Shown here: positions 1-5,914 of the stretch, one piece after another
How positions within the stretch are numbered: position 1 is the first letter of the stretch
Layout: each line of letters opens with the position of its first letter
From: a virus
Virus record (IMG/VR): IMGVR_UViG_3300030451_000220
Span: 1 to 40,244 of that record
Length of the DNA stretch: 40,244 nucleotides
Reading direction: 5' to 3' (one strand)
Translations under genes and position numbers: made by a program
Notes under the pieces: model-generated
The model's database searches: none
Told to the model about the DNA's origin: nothing
Seen by the model: the letters and a program-made list of their open reading frames with translations, nothing else

Positions 1-437
1 CTCTAAAAGAGCTTACCAAGTCTTCAACCGCAGTTCGACATGGGATAAACAATAACCCAGACAAAGAACAAATGATTAACCTCGTTGTTCTTACGAACTG
101 CGTGTTGCAACCGATTAGAAATGCTCATGGTCGTGTTGATGTCAACTCTGGGCTACGTGTACTTGAGTTGAACCGTGCTATCGGAAGTGGGGATTCAAGT
201 CAGCATGTGCAAGGCATGGCGGCAGACATCGAGTGCCCTGCTATTAGCAACATGGAGTTAGCTGAGTGGATTCGGGATAACCTTGAGTTTGATCAGTTAA
301 TCCTAGAGTTCTACACACCTTCAGACCCTGCTTCTGGTTGGGTCCATGTGTCCTATAACAAAGAGGAAAATAGGAAACGTGTGTTAAGAGCAGTTAAGAA
401 CGATGGGAAGACTGTGTATCAAGAAGGACTTACATAA
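1..437 (+). CDS. M15-family peptidoglycan peptidase, 5' end outside the window (endolysin candidate)
   Basis: The reading frame is open from base 3, and the residues before the first ATG (position 72) still fit the family, with a LKELTKS start and an INNNPD segment. The gene therefore begins upstream of the window and the ATG at 72 is internal. The motifs SGLR, SSQHVQGMAADI and GWVHVSY match the metal-binding layout of small M15 D-Ala-D-Ala carboxypeptidases and L-Ala-D-Glu endopeptidases (His, Asp, and a C-terminal His). Such proteins act as phage lysins on peptidoglycan cross-links. It sits next to the terminase genes, where T7-like phages keep lysis functions. Its TAA overlaps the next ATG by one base. 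Use as endolysin rather than virion hydrolase is inferred. Confidence 0.85.
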   Translation, partial: LKELTKSSTAVRHGINNNPDKEQMINLVVLTNCVLQPIRNAHGRVDVNSGLRVLELNRAIGSGDSSQHVQGMAADIECPAISNMELAEWIRDNLEFDQLILEFYTPSDPASGWVHVSYNKEENRKRVLRAVKNDGKTVYQEGLT

Positions 438-739
438 TGGCTAAACCAAAGTCAAAAAAGATTCTACCTAAGACAACCACAGGTGAGATCATAGAAAGTT
501 TTGGACCTGGGGGTGGACCTAGAGGGATGTCTAGGAAAACTGGTTACAAGATAATGAATAAGTTCTTCAAAGATAACCCAAGTCAAAAGCCAGGAGGGAA
601 GAACCCTGCTAACTGGACAAGTAAGCCTCATAGCAAGCAAGCTATTAAAAATGACCCAACTAGAAATGACCCTAGTTGGAAAGAGTTTCATAGCACTTTA
701 AGAGCTAGAAAAGAAAGACTGAAGGCTACAAAGAAATGA
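437..739 (+). CDS. Small very basic protein of unknown function
   Basis: A 100-residue product rich in Lys, Arg, Gly and Pro, with no hydrophobic segment. The start ATG overlaps the TAA of the M15 peptidase (TAATG) and the end overlaps the start of the terminase small subunit, so it is translationally coupled within the packaging and lysis operon. The composition suggests a nucleic-acid-binding or virion-associated protein, but no family is recognised. Confidence 0.7.
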   Translation: MAKPKSKKILPKTTTGEIIESFGPGGGPRGMSRKTGYKIMNKFFKDNPSQKPGGKNPANWTSKPHSKQAIKNDPTRNDPSWKEFHSTLRARKERLKATKK

Positions 740-960
740 AAGCAAAGAAAGAGGTACTAGAGGAACTGCATGGTTCGGTAGCACTTGAGCTACTTCGCAG
801 GATTAGAAGTGGTGAAGCACTCCCTGCTGACATAGCGAACTCCATAAAGTTCCTCAAGGATAACAATATAGAAGGACTAGCAACCGAAGGGTCTCCTCTT
901 GGCAATTTAGTCAATAGTATGCCTTTCCCTTCTCGTGACGAACTACGTGAAATCAATTGA
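736..960 (+). CDS. Terminase small subunit (T7 gp18 / DNA maturase A type)
   Basis: A 74-residue protein, slightly shorter than T7 gp18 (89 residues). The central pattern, an acidic N-terminus followed by ELLRRIRSGEALPADI and AIKFLKDNNI-like text (here SIKFLKDNNI), is the short helical core seen in small terminases of marine T7-like phages. It would recognise concatemer DNA and stimulate the large subunit. Its position between lysis genes and the large terminase agrees. The ATG overlaps the preceding gene by four bases. Confidence 0.75.
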   Translation: MKAKKEVLEELHGSVALELLRRIRSGEALPADIANSIKFLKDNNIEGLATEGSPLGNLVNSMPFPSRDELREIN

Positions 961-1393
961 ATTTGGTAACCCTATAATTATTACTCTGGTAGGGTTGGTT
1001 GTTTTTTACATTGGTCTAAAGATGTTTGCTGGTGGTATGAAAGCTATGGGCAACATTGAGCACCTACAGTATTTCATGGGTAATCCTTACTGGATGTTCC
1101 TTGGTGGTATTGTGTGTACATTGCTGTGGCAATCTAGTTCACTCAGCACTACTGCTATCGTAGGTTTGGTAGCCAGTGGTGCATTACCACTACCCTCTGC
1201 TATAGCCGCTGTACTAGGTGCTAATATAGGTACCACAGGTACAATCTGGCTTGCAGGACTCATGGTATCCGATGGAATACCAACGGGTACAACAAAGCAT
1301 ATAGCACTTGTGCATACAGGTGTAAACGCATTAATGGCAGTTACACTGCTACCCTTTATTCAACCAATAGCTAAATTTATATCTAAGTTTTAA
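935..1393 (+). CDS. Na+/phosphate cotransporter-like membrane protein, single-repeat form
   Basis: A 152-residue hydrophobic protein with four likely membrane segments, roughly residues 13-34, 54-82, 86-111 and 122-148. It carries the signature of the Na/Pi-cotransporter repeat (PF02690 type): QSSS at 66-69 followed by STTA, then GANIGTT at 95-101. Full transporters hold two inverted copies of this repeat and this gene has one. The start is GTG at 935 or GTG at 947, and neither has a strong ribosome binding site; the gene overlaps the small terminase. If functional it would sit in the host inner membrane, perhaps as a dimer, and aid phosphate uptake. Recruitment as a holin-like lysis protein is an alternative given the position. 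Confidence 0.75.
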   Translation: MTNYVKSIEFGNPIIITLVGLVVFYIGLKMFAGGMKAMGNIEHLQYFMGNPYWMFLGGIVCTLLWQSSSLSTTAIVGLVASGALPLPSAIAAVLGANIGTTGTIWLAGLMVSDGIPTGTTKHIALVHTGVNALMAVTLLPFIQPIAKFISKF

Positions 1394-1394
1394 T

Positions 1395-1553
1395 ATGTCT
1401 AAACCTGGACTCTATGCAAATATCCACAAAAAACGTGCTCGTATCAAGGCAGGTAGTGGAGAGAAAATGAGGAAACCTGGAGAAAAAGGTGCTCCTACTA
1501 AAGAAAATTTTGAACGTGCAGCAAAGACTGCAAAATACCAGAAGAAAAAGTAA
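1395..1553 (+). CDS. Tiny basic phage protein, 52 residues
   Basis: ATG at 1395, one base after the stop of the transporter-like gene; TAA at 1551-1553 overlaps the next ATG. The product starts MSKPGLYANI, continues with HKKRARIKAG and ends in a poly-Lys tail. I recognise the pattern KPG-YANI-KR-RI-GSGEKMRK-G-GAPT as a recurrent small protein in marine and enteric phage genomes, of unknown function. The one-base coupling supports expression. Confidence 0.75.
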   Translation: MSKPGLYANIHKKRARIKAGSGEKMRKPGEKGAPTKENFERAAKTAKYQKKK

Positions 1554-1816
1554 TGGCTAAATCTCCTGCTTGGCAAAGGAAAGAAGGGAAAAATCCTTCG
1601 GGCGGTCTTAATGCTAAAGGCCGAAAGAGCTATAACAAAGCTACTGGTGGGAACTTAAAACCTCCTGCTCCCAATCCTAAGTCCAAAGAGTCTAAAGGAA
1701 GAAAAAAGTCATTTTGTGCTAGGATGAAAGGTATGAAAGCCAAGTTGACTTCTAGCAAAACGGCACGTGACCCAGATTCACGTATTAATAAATCACTAAG
1801 AAAATGGAAGTGCTAA
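1553..1816 (+). CDS. Small basic protein, DUF6321-like
   Basis: An 87-residue Lys-rich protein. The text from SPAWQRKEGKNPSGGLN through SFCARMKGMKAKLTS to SRINKSLRKWKC is very characteristic and matches, from memory, the DUF6321 family found in many phages. Two cysteines are conserved, one in SFCARM and one at the extreme C-terminus. Function is unknown. It overlaps both neighbours by one base, forming a run of three tiny basic genes in front of the large terminase. Confidence 0.8.
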   Translation: MAKSPAWQRKEGKNPSGGLNAKGRKSYNKATGGNLKPPAPNPKSKESKGRKKSFCARMKGMKAKLTSSKTARDPDSRINKSLRKWKC

Positions 1817-1884
1817 TGCCTTCAGGACCAGGAACTTACGGTAAACAAAAGGGTCGCCCACCTAAAAAGGGTAAAAAGAAGTGA
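1816..1884 (+). CDS. 22-residue basic peptide
   Basis: ATG at 1816 overlaps the TAA of the preceding gene; the stop is TGA at 1882-1884. The product MPSGPGTYGKQKGRPPKKG plus KKK is a peptide type I recall from many marine phage contigs, with an AT-hook-like GRPPKK core. It could bind DNA, but that is inferred from composition only. It is easily missed by gene callers because of its length. Confidence 0.6.
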   Translation: MPSGPGTYGKQKGRPPKKGKKK

Positions 1885-1920
1885 TCACGTATATGCCTAT
1901 GAGGAGGGTGAGGCGTGATC
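1883..1920 (+). other. Inverted repeat between the tiny basic genes and the signal-peptide gene
   Basis: GATCACG at 1883-1889 pairs with CGTGATC at 1914-1920, giving a 7-bp stem plus one wobble pair and a purine-rich loop of about 24 bases that contains GAGGAGGG. No T tract follows. It might be a processing site or an operator. A 40-codon ORF starting at 1893 runs through it but is not convincing. Confidence 0.35.
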
Positions 1921-1941
1921 CTCATCGAAGAAAGGTAACTT

Positions 1942-2274
1942 ATGATACGCTATATAATTATTCATATAGCCCTCGTGATAGCATTATTGATACCTACTAC
2001 TACTTGGGGTATTAAAACAAAAGGTGCCTTCACTACACAGCAGATTAGAGTGTTGTGGATGGGATGTTTTCAAGGGGCTAATATGAAAAGCCCCCAGTCA
2101 CAACAGGTTAATGGTATGGTGTGTGATTGTATATTAGATAAAACTAGAGAACTATATACCTACGAAGACATTGTTAAGAAATCAGGTAAACCTATGCAAG
2201 ACGAGTATAGTAGGTTAGCTGGTATATGTGTTGATGAACTTGGGTTAGCCCCAAGAAAAGAATTAAGTATATAG
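1942..2274 (+). CDS. Signal-peptide protein with four cysteines, unknown function
   Basis: 110 residues. The first ~23 residues form a signal peptide or membrane anchor (IIIHIALVIALLIP followed by a TTTWG-like cleavage region). The mature part has cysteines in GCFQGAN, in VCDC and in GICVDE, consistent with disulphides in the periplasm. A ribosome site (AAAGG) precedes the ATG. It lies between the terminase subunits, where T7 encodes its spanins (18.5/18.7). There is no Pro-rich or lipoprotein spanin signature, so a lysis role is only a guess. Confidence 0.7.
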   Translation: MIRYIIIHIALVIALLIPTTTWGIKTKGAFTTQQIRVLWMGCFQGANMKSPQSQQVNGMVCDCILDKTRELYTYEDIVKKSGKPMQDEYSRLAGICVDELGLAPRKELSI

Positions 2275-2299
2275 TAATTCATACAACGGACGTAGACGA

Positions 2300-3973
2300 A
2301 TGGAAACGATAGTAGATGACCTAAGAGACTTCCGTAACTTTCTTTTTGTCGTGTGGTCCCATTTAAACCTTCCAGAGCCTACTCCAGTACAGTATGATAT
2401 GGCTGAATATCTTCAGTCTGATGAAAAACGTATTGTTATAGAGGCATTTCGTGGTGCAGGGAAATCTTACATTACCTCTGCTTACGCATGTCACCAATTA
2501 TACCTCAACCCTGAAGTCAAAATACTCGTAGTATCTGCAAGTAAGATAAGAGCAGACGACTTCAGCACCTTTACCATGCGGCTTATTCAGGAGATGCCGC
2601 TTCTTCAACATCTCATTCCTAGAGACAACCAGCGTCAATCTAAGATTAGTTTTGACGTTGGTCCTGCCAAAGCATCTCACAGTCCTTCTGTGAAGTCTGC
2701 TGGTATTACTGGTCAGTTGGCTGGTAGTCGTGCAGACTTGATTATTGCAGATGACATAGAGATACCTAATAACTCCATGACACAAACTATGAGAGACAAG
2801 ATAGCAGAGGCTGTGAAAGAGTTTGATGCTGTCTTGAAACCTGATGGTCGTGTAGTCTATCTAGGTACACCACAGACTGAAATGAGTTTGTATGAAGTAT
2901 TACCTGAACGTGGATACAAAGTTAAAATATGGCCCGCTAGATACCCAAAGGATACTATTAAGTACAATGGTAGACTAGCGGATACGTTAGTTAGACAGGT
3001 AGACACTGATCCTACCATAGTTGGACAACCTACTGACCCACAACGCTTCGGAGACCATGATCTCTTAGAACGTGAGTTGTCCTATGGTAGATCAGGGTTT
3101 AGTCTACAGTTTATGCTAGACACGAGTTTAAGTGATGCCAATAGATACCCACTTAAACTTGAGGACTTGATTGTTATGGATGTAGATAGTGAAAAGGGAC
3201 CAGAGAAGATTATTTGGGGAAGAGATAAAGATAAGATTGTTGACATTCCTAATGTCGGTCTTCCTGGTGACTTTTATTATAAGCCCTTGGATACTGTTGG
3301 AGATTACATTGATTACACGGGTTCTCTCCTGGCTATAGACCCTAGTGGTCGTGGTCAAGACGAAACAGCATACGCTGTAGTTAAGATGCTGAATGGTTAT
3401 CTTTATGTCGTAGACTTTGGTGGCATAGAGGGTGGTTATGGAGAACGTGTACTGAAGACCATAAGCATGATTGCGAAGCAGCATAAGGTAAACTATGTAC
3501 TTGTGGAGTCTAACTTTGGTGATGGTATGTTCACTGAGTTGCTTAAACCTGTGTTGACTAAAGTTCACCCTGTGACGATAGAAGAAGTCAGACACAACAT
3601 CCAGAAAGAGAAAAGGATTATTGATGTCTTAGAACCTGTTATGAATCAGCATAAGCTAGTGATCGACAGGAAAGCACTTGAGAAAGACTATAGTTCAGTA
3701 CAACACTACCCACCAGAAAAGCAACCTAAGTACATGTTAGCTTACCAGATGACTAGGGTAACTAAAGAACGTGGGGCTTTAGTACATGATGACAGGTTAG
3801 ATGTGTTGTCTATGGCAGTAGCATACTGGGTAGAACAAATGTCTGCTGATGTAGATCGTGAGATGAAGACAAGGAAAGATGAGTTACTAGATAAGGAACT
3901 TGAGATATTTATGCAGAATGCCATTAGTGTAAATAAGTTTACTGAAGTAGAACCTAGATGGTTTAGTATATAA
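2300..3973 (+). CDS. terL: Terminase large subunit (T7 gp19 / DNA maturase B type)
   Basis: 557 residues against 586 for T7 gp19. The Walker A motif RGAGKS is at 51-56 after EAF, the Walker B LIIADDIE at 147-154, and the motor coupling motif LGTPQTE near 188-194. The RNase H-like nuclease domain begins with LLAIDPSGRGQDE near 343-355, continues with VLVESNFGDG and ends with HDDRLDVL near residue 500. It pumps concatemeric DNA into the prohead through the portal and cuts it. It is the last gene before the non-coding control region, as in T7. Confidence 0.95.
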   Translation: METIVDDLRDFRNFLFVVWSHLNLPEPTPVQYDMAEYLQSDEKRIVIEAFRGAGKSYITSAYACHQLYLNPEVKILVVSASKIRADDFSTFTMRLIQEMPLLQHLIPRDNQRQSKISFDVGPAKASHSPSVKSAGITGQLAGSRADLIIADDIEIPNNSMTQTMRDKIAEAVKEFDAVLKPDGRVVYLGTPQTEMSLYEVLPERGYKVKIWPARYPKDTIKYNGRLADTLVRQVDTDPTIVGQPTDPQRFGDHDLLERELSYGRSGFSLQFMLDTSLSDANRYPLKLEDLIVMDVDSEKGPEKIIWGRDKDKIVDIPNVGLPGDFYYKPLDTVGDYIDYTGSLLAIDPSGRGQDETAYAVVKMLNGYLYVVDFGGIEGGYGERVLKTISMIAKQHKVNYVLVESNFGDGMFTELLKPVLTKVHPVTIEEVRHNIQKEKRIIDVLEPVMNQHKLVIDRKALEKDYSSVQHYPPEKQPKYMLAYQMTRVTKERGALVHDDRLDVLSMAVAYWVEQMSADVDREMKTRKDELLDKELEIFMQNAISVNKFTEVEPRWFSI

Positions 3974-4036
3974 TTAGTATATAGTGTAGTGGTATTACTA
4001 TTGTATACTAATGTATGTATCTAATGTCCTGTTAGT

Positions 4037-4058
4037 CATATTTTGGTAAAAAAATATG
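4037..4058 (+). other. AT-rich hairpin downstream of the large terminase
   Basis: CATATTTT (4037-4044) pairs perfectly with AAAATATG (4051-4058) around a 6-base loop. No T tract follows on the + strand, so terminator function is weakly supported. Confidence 0.4.
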
Positions 4059-4088
4059 AGACCATTAGCTATCGATGCGGATACGAAT

Positions 4089-4105
4089 TACCCCCTTCGG
4101 GGGTA
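4089..4105 (+). terminator. GC-rich hairpin, possible end-of-operon terminator
   Basis: TACCCCC pairs with GGGGGTA around TTC, or as a CTTCGG tetraloop form. It is a very stable short hairpin about 115 bases after the large terminase stop. It lacks a U-tract, so it may end the late transcript only partly, or may only protect the 3' end. Confidence 0.45.
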
Positions 4106-4120
4106 CCTGGGGGTACTGGC

Positions 4121-4137
4121 TTGGCACAACTTTTGCA
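4121..4137 (+). promoter_or_regulatory. Sigma-54 (RpoN)-type promoter match
   Basis: TTGGCACA-ACTT-TTGCA matches the sigma-54 consensus TGGCAC-N5-TTGCA, with GG at 4123-4124 and GC at 4135-4136 at the exact -24/-12 spacing. It faces the early genes. Activity would need a host enhancer-binding protein; no such gene is seen here. Confidence 0.5.
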
Positions 4138-4214
4138 TTCCTGTGTGTACCTGTGTGGGTGTCCGTGGGTAACGTGGGTATAATGTGTGCATACCTGTGT
4201 ATACACGAGGATTG

Positions 4215-4260
4215 ATTGGGTATATAGGTATTCATTGGTTTGATTAGCTATATATCCAAT
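4215..4260 (+). other. Long AT-rich stem-loop in the control region
   Basis: ATTGGGTATATA (4215-4226) pairs with TATATATCCAAT (4249-4260), 12 bp with one G-T pair and a 22-base loop. A run of seven T lies 8 bases downstream, so a weak intrinsic terminator or attenuator ahead of the early genes is possible. A replication or packaging element is an alternative. Confidence 0.4.
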
Positions 4261-4408
4261 TGCATCTGTTTTTTTAACGTAGTTAAACCAGAGTGCCAAC
4301 GTAACGTGTGTTGCCGTGTGACGACCAAGGTCGTTGCGTGTGTTAGCAACGTGATCACGGCTGCCCAAGTGTACGCACAGCACCTACGGTGCCAGCCAGA
4401 CCCTCGAT

Positions 4409-4436
4409 TTGACTTTTGCGTTTCAGCCTGTATACT
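4409..4436 (+). promoter_or_regulatory. Sigma-70 promoter for the first early gene
   Basis: TTGACT (4409), 16-base spacer, TATACT (4431-4436). It is about 95 bases upstream of the first AGGAG-led gene at 4530. Confidence 0.6.
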
Positions 4437-4529
4437 GATAGCCAACGTGAGCAACGGCACAGCAATCGGACAGATCAGATGCTTGAGTACACGTTACCCA
4501 GACACAAACACACAAACATAGGAGCATGT

Positions 4530-4706
4530 ATGACACAACGTGAAAAACTGTTAGCACAAGGTATCAATCCAGATCGTCTTGTGCCAGTGAGCACAGACGG
4601 ACCAAAGCGGGTAGACGTATGCCCAGACGGACCACAACGTAGGTCTACAGGTGCATTCCGTAAACGTGAGCAATTTACAATTGCTAAATGGTCATGGGCC
4701 AGGTAG
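4530..4706 (+). CDS. First early protein, 58 residues, unknown
   Basis: ATG at 4530 preceded by AGGAG at 4520-4524. The frame opens further upstream, but no other start has a ribosome site. The product begins MTQREKLLAQGINPDRLVP and contains a near-repeat TDGPKRVDVCPDGPQR (two DGP-R units). It is basic and soluble with no recognised domain. As the first gene after the control region it occupies the place of T7 host-takeover genes such as 0.3, which are typically unrelated between phages. Confidence 0.65.
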   Translation: MTQREKLLAQGINPDRLVPVSTDGPKRVDVCPDGPQRRSTGAFRKREQFTIAKWSWAR

Positions 4707-4708
4707 TC

Positions 4709-4737
4709 TTGACAGTTGTATAACCACATGGTATACT
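4709..4737 (+). promoter_or_regulatory. Consensus sigma-70 promoter
   Basis: TTGACA (4709-4714), 17-base spacer, TATACT (4732-4737). It lies directly after the 4530 gene and leads into the hairpin at 4742. Confidence 0.75.
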
Positions 4738-4741
4738 GAAA

Positions 4742-4792
4742 GTAACACAGGTACACAAGCGATCTTGAGTGATCCATAGGTACTTGTGTTAC
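4742..4792 (+). other. 13-bp intergenic RNA hairpin at a predicted transcript start
   Basis: GTAACACAGGTAC (4742-4754) pairs with GTACTTGTGTTAC (4780-4792) with one G-T pair; an inner GATC/GATC helix (4761-4764 with 4771-4774) can form. It begins about where the promoter at 4709 would start transcription. A 5' stabiliser or an RNase III site is a reasonable reading. Confidence 0.55.
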
Positions 4793-4810
4793 ACAAGTAA
4801 ATCAGTGGAC

Positions 4811-4840
4811 TTGACAAACGATCAAGACACATGATACAAT
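4811..4840 (+). promoter_or_regulatory. Sigma-70 promoter for the 4869 gene
   Basis: TTGACA (4811-4816), 18-base spacer, TACAAT (4835-4840). The predicted leader is about 22 bases and contains AGGAGC before the ATG at 4869. Confidence 0.75.
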
Positions 4841-4868
4841 ATAAACAAACGCAATCACAGGAGCAATT

Positions 4869-5060
4869 ATGCAACTAGCAAAAATCATAGAGTTCAATCG
4901 TAAGTTCAAAGAACTTCATGACATGCTCAAGCAGGAGCATGAAGAGTGCCCAAACCATACCTTGTATCTTGCAGTCTCATACATGGATGATGCAGGTAAC
5001 AAGCTCAACCAGTGTGTAGGTGAGGCTACTATGGCAGGTCACTTGACAAACCCTGAATGA
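4869..5060 (+). CDS. Small early protein, 63 residues, unknown
   Basis: ATG at 4869 with AGGAG six bases upstream and its own promoter at 4811. The product starts MQLAKIIEFNRKFKELHDML, is helical and rich in His and Cys (HEECPNH, NQCVGE), and has no membrane segment. The 3' end carries the next promoter (5043-5071). No family is recognised. Confidence 0.7.
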   Translation: MQLAKIIEFNRKFKELHDMLKQEHEECPNHTLYLAVSYMDDAGNKLNQCVGEATMAGHLTNPE

Positions 5061-5071
5061 GATGCTATAAT
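5043..5071 (+). promoter_or_regulatory. Perfect consensus sigma-70 promoter overlapping a gene end
   Basis: TTGACA (5043-5048), 17-base spacer, TATAAT (5066-5071). The -35 box lies inside the 4869 gene. Confidence 0.8.
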
Positions 5072-5206
5072 ATGTGGACATATCAGCCGATCAAAAAATA
5101 CAAATCTTCTCGTAAAGTTCTTGAAAAGAACGACATGAAGAGAAAAAACTGTTTCAATGCGTATCTTGTACCAAGATATATGCCTAAGTTGACAATGTTT
5201 TTTTAA
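5072..5206 (+). CDS. Possible small basic protein, 44 residues
   Basis: ATG at 5072, TAA at 5204-5206. It is basic, with KKYKSSRK and DMKRKNC in the N-terminal half. There is no ribosome site at the first ATG, which abuts the -10 box of the promoter at 5043, so transcripts from that promoter would miss it. A second in-frame ATG at 5135 could be used instead. It fills the gap between two better supported genes, but could also be leader sequence. Confidence 0.4.
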   Translation: MWTYQPIKKYKSSRKVLEKNDMKRKNCFNAYLVPRYMPKLTMFF

Positions 5207-5217
5207 GGTGATACAAT
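5189..5217 (+). promoter_or_regulatory. Sigma-70 promoter overlapping a ribosome site and start codon
   Basis: TTGACA (5189-5194), 17-base spacer, TACAAT (5212-5217). The spacer contains the AAGGTG ribosome site and the -10 box overlaps the ATG at 5216. Confidence 0.6.
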
Positions 5218-5476
5218 GTTTCAAAAATACTTGCATGGACCTAACGTACACATTCACTCGATCACGGATGATACCGTATGCCTCAGTGGGTATTGTAGGT
5301 CTGGACAGTATCATGAGATGGTGGTTGACAACACTCACCTCATGGGGTATAATAATGGTATGCTCATCCAAGAGGCTTTCCCGACCTTGAGTGCGTCCGA
5401 GCGAGAGTTTCTAATGACAGGCATGTGTTGTGATCCCTTATGGGATCTCGATAGTGATGGTGACTTGACAATATGA
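5216..5476 (+). CDS. Conserved small phage protein, 86 residues
   Basis: ATG at 5216 with AAGGTG upstream. The C-terminal half, IQEAFPTLSASEREFLMTGMCCDPLWD, follows a pattern (I-EAFP-LS-EREFL-TG) that I recall from many small early proteins of unrelated phages, function unknown. The N-terminal part has a compact beta-like text with Cys in VCLSGYCRSGQY. A perfect promoter (5325-5353) sits inside the gene and another (5465-5493) covers its end. Confidence 0.8.
   Translation: MFQKYLHGPNVHIHSITDDTVCLSGYCRSGQYHEMVVDNTHLMGYNNGMLIQEAFPTLSASEREFLMTGMCCDPLWDLDSDGDLTI
5325..5353 (+). promoter_or_regulatory. Perfect consensus sigma-70 promoter inside the 5216 gene
   Basis: TTGACA (5325-5330), 17-base spacer, TATAAT (5348-5353), fully within coding sequence. 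Confidence 0.75.
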
Positions 5477-5493
5477 TTTTGTCGTGTTATCAT
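5465..5493 (+). promoter_or_regulatory. Sigma-70 promoter leading into a hairpin
   Basis: TTGACA (5465-5470), 17-base spacer, TATCAT (5488-5493). Predicted transcripts begin at or just inside the hairpin at 5497. Confidence 0.65.
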
Positions 5494-5496
5494 ATA

Positions 5497-5534
5497 AGCA
5501 TCACGTTGATCTGCATGGTGGTCAGCGTGATGCT
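5497..5534 (+). other. 9-bp intergenic RNA hairpin
   Basis: AGCATCACG (5497-5505) pairs perfectly with CGTGATGCT (5526-5534) around a 20-base loop, in the leader of the 5574 gene. No U-tract follows. Confidence 0.55.
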
Positions 5535-5554
5535 CAAACATAAACCATGTATCA

Positions 5555-5583
5555 TTGACAACGAAAGGTCAATATGTTATACT
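5555..5583 (+). promoter_or_regulatory. Sigma-70 promoter spanning the start of the 5574 gene
   Basis: TTGACA (5555-5560), 17-base spacer, TATACT (5578-5583). The -10 box lies just inside the coding sequence. Confidence 0.6.
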
Positions 5584-5867
5584 TAAACGCAATCACAGGT
5601 GTACAGGGTCAGAATGTAACCGAGGGCCAGAATTTCCATCCTGGTCAGTGGATACGTGAGGGCTACGGTGATCGTGTGGTCCGCAAAGGTGTGTTCCTGG
5701 GTCGCATAAAGTCCACAGGTGAGGACATAATATTGTGGGACTTAGGTCAACCCCGTCCGGAATTTTGTCACCAGATGAAGGTGATGCGTCAGTTTGTTAA
5801 AGAGTCTAATCTTCCAGGTAGGAAGATGAAAGACTTGTTCGGATACCTTGCACGTATCTTCGGATAG
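5574..5867 (+). CDS. Early protein, 97 residues, unknown
   Basis: ATG at 5574 with AAAGG a few bases upstream. The product starts MLYLNAITGVQGQNV and contains a Gly- and Arg-rich middle (GQWIREGYGDRVVRKGV) with alternating beta-like segments, then a basic helical C-terminus. The first codons repeat the leader word AAACGCAATCACAGG of the 4869 gene, so the 5' end may have been made by cassette duplication. No domain is recognised. Confidence 0.65.
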   Translation: MLYLNAITGVQGQNVTEGQNFHPGQWIREGYGDRVVRKGVFLGRIKSTGEDIILWDLGQPRPEFCHQMKVMRQFVKESNLPGRKMKDLFGYLARIFG

Positions 5868-5911
5868 CAGGAAACCATGCAGGGCTTGACAAGTCCATCA
5901 AGTCCTGCTAT
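5864..5911 (+). other. 8-bp intergenic inverted repeat overlapping a promoter
   Basis: ATAGCAGG (5864-5871), at the stop codon of the 5574 gene, pairs with CCTGCTAT (5904-5911), which includes the first bases of the -10 box at 5909. It may fold in read-through RNA, or act as a DNA operator over the promoter. Confidence 0.45.
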
Positions 5912-5914
5912 ACT
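5886..5914 (+). promoter_or_regulatory. Sigma-70 promoter for the 5945 gene
   Basis: TTGACA (5886-5891), 17-base spacer, TATACT (5909-5914). The leader of about 25 bases has AGGAG at 5935-5939. Confidence 0.75.

Larger units (their letters stand above)
3974..4529. other. 556-bp non-coding control region, likely to hold the genome end
   Basis: No convincing gene. It contains an AT-rich hairpin (4037-4058), a GC-rich hairpin (4089-4105), a sigma-54-like site (4121-4137), a strongly G/T-rich stretch with repeated ACCTGTGT-type words (4140-4206), a 12-bp stem-loop (4215-4260), a 6-bp stem (4332-4351), the palindrome CGTGATCACG (4350-4359) and a sigma-70 promoter (4409-4436). It lies between the large terminase and the first early gene, the position of the genome ends in T7. 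Terminal repeats or a pac site here are inferred. Confidence 0.6.

Noticed and set aside
72-437. ATG at 72 as the true start of the M15 peptidase
   Set aside because: The frame is open from base 3 and the upstream codons continue the family pattern, so the gene is cut by the window edge.
3128-3595. 155-residue ORF on the minus strand
   Set aside because: It lies wholly opposite the large terminase, has shadow-like composition and no ribosome site. All real genes here are on the + strand.
4240-4521. 93-residue + strand ORF in the non-coding region, with overlapping minus strand ORFs
   Set aside because: It has no ribosome site, has Cys- and Val-rich random-like composition, and runs through hairpins and the 4409 promoter.
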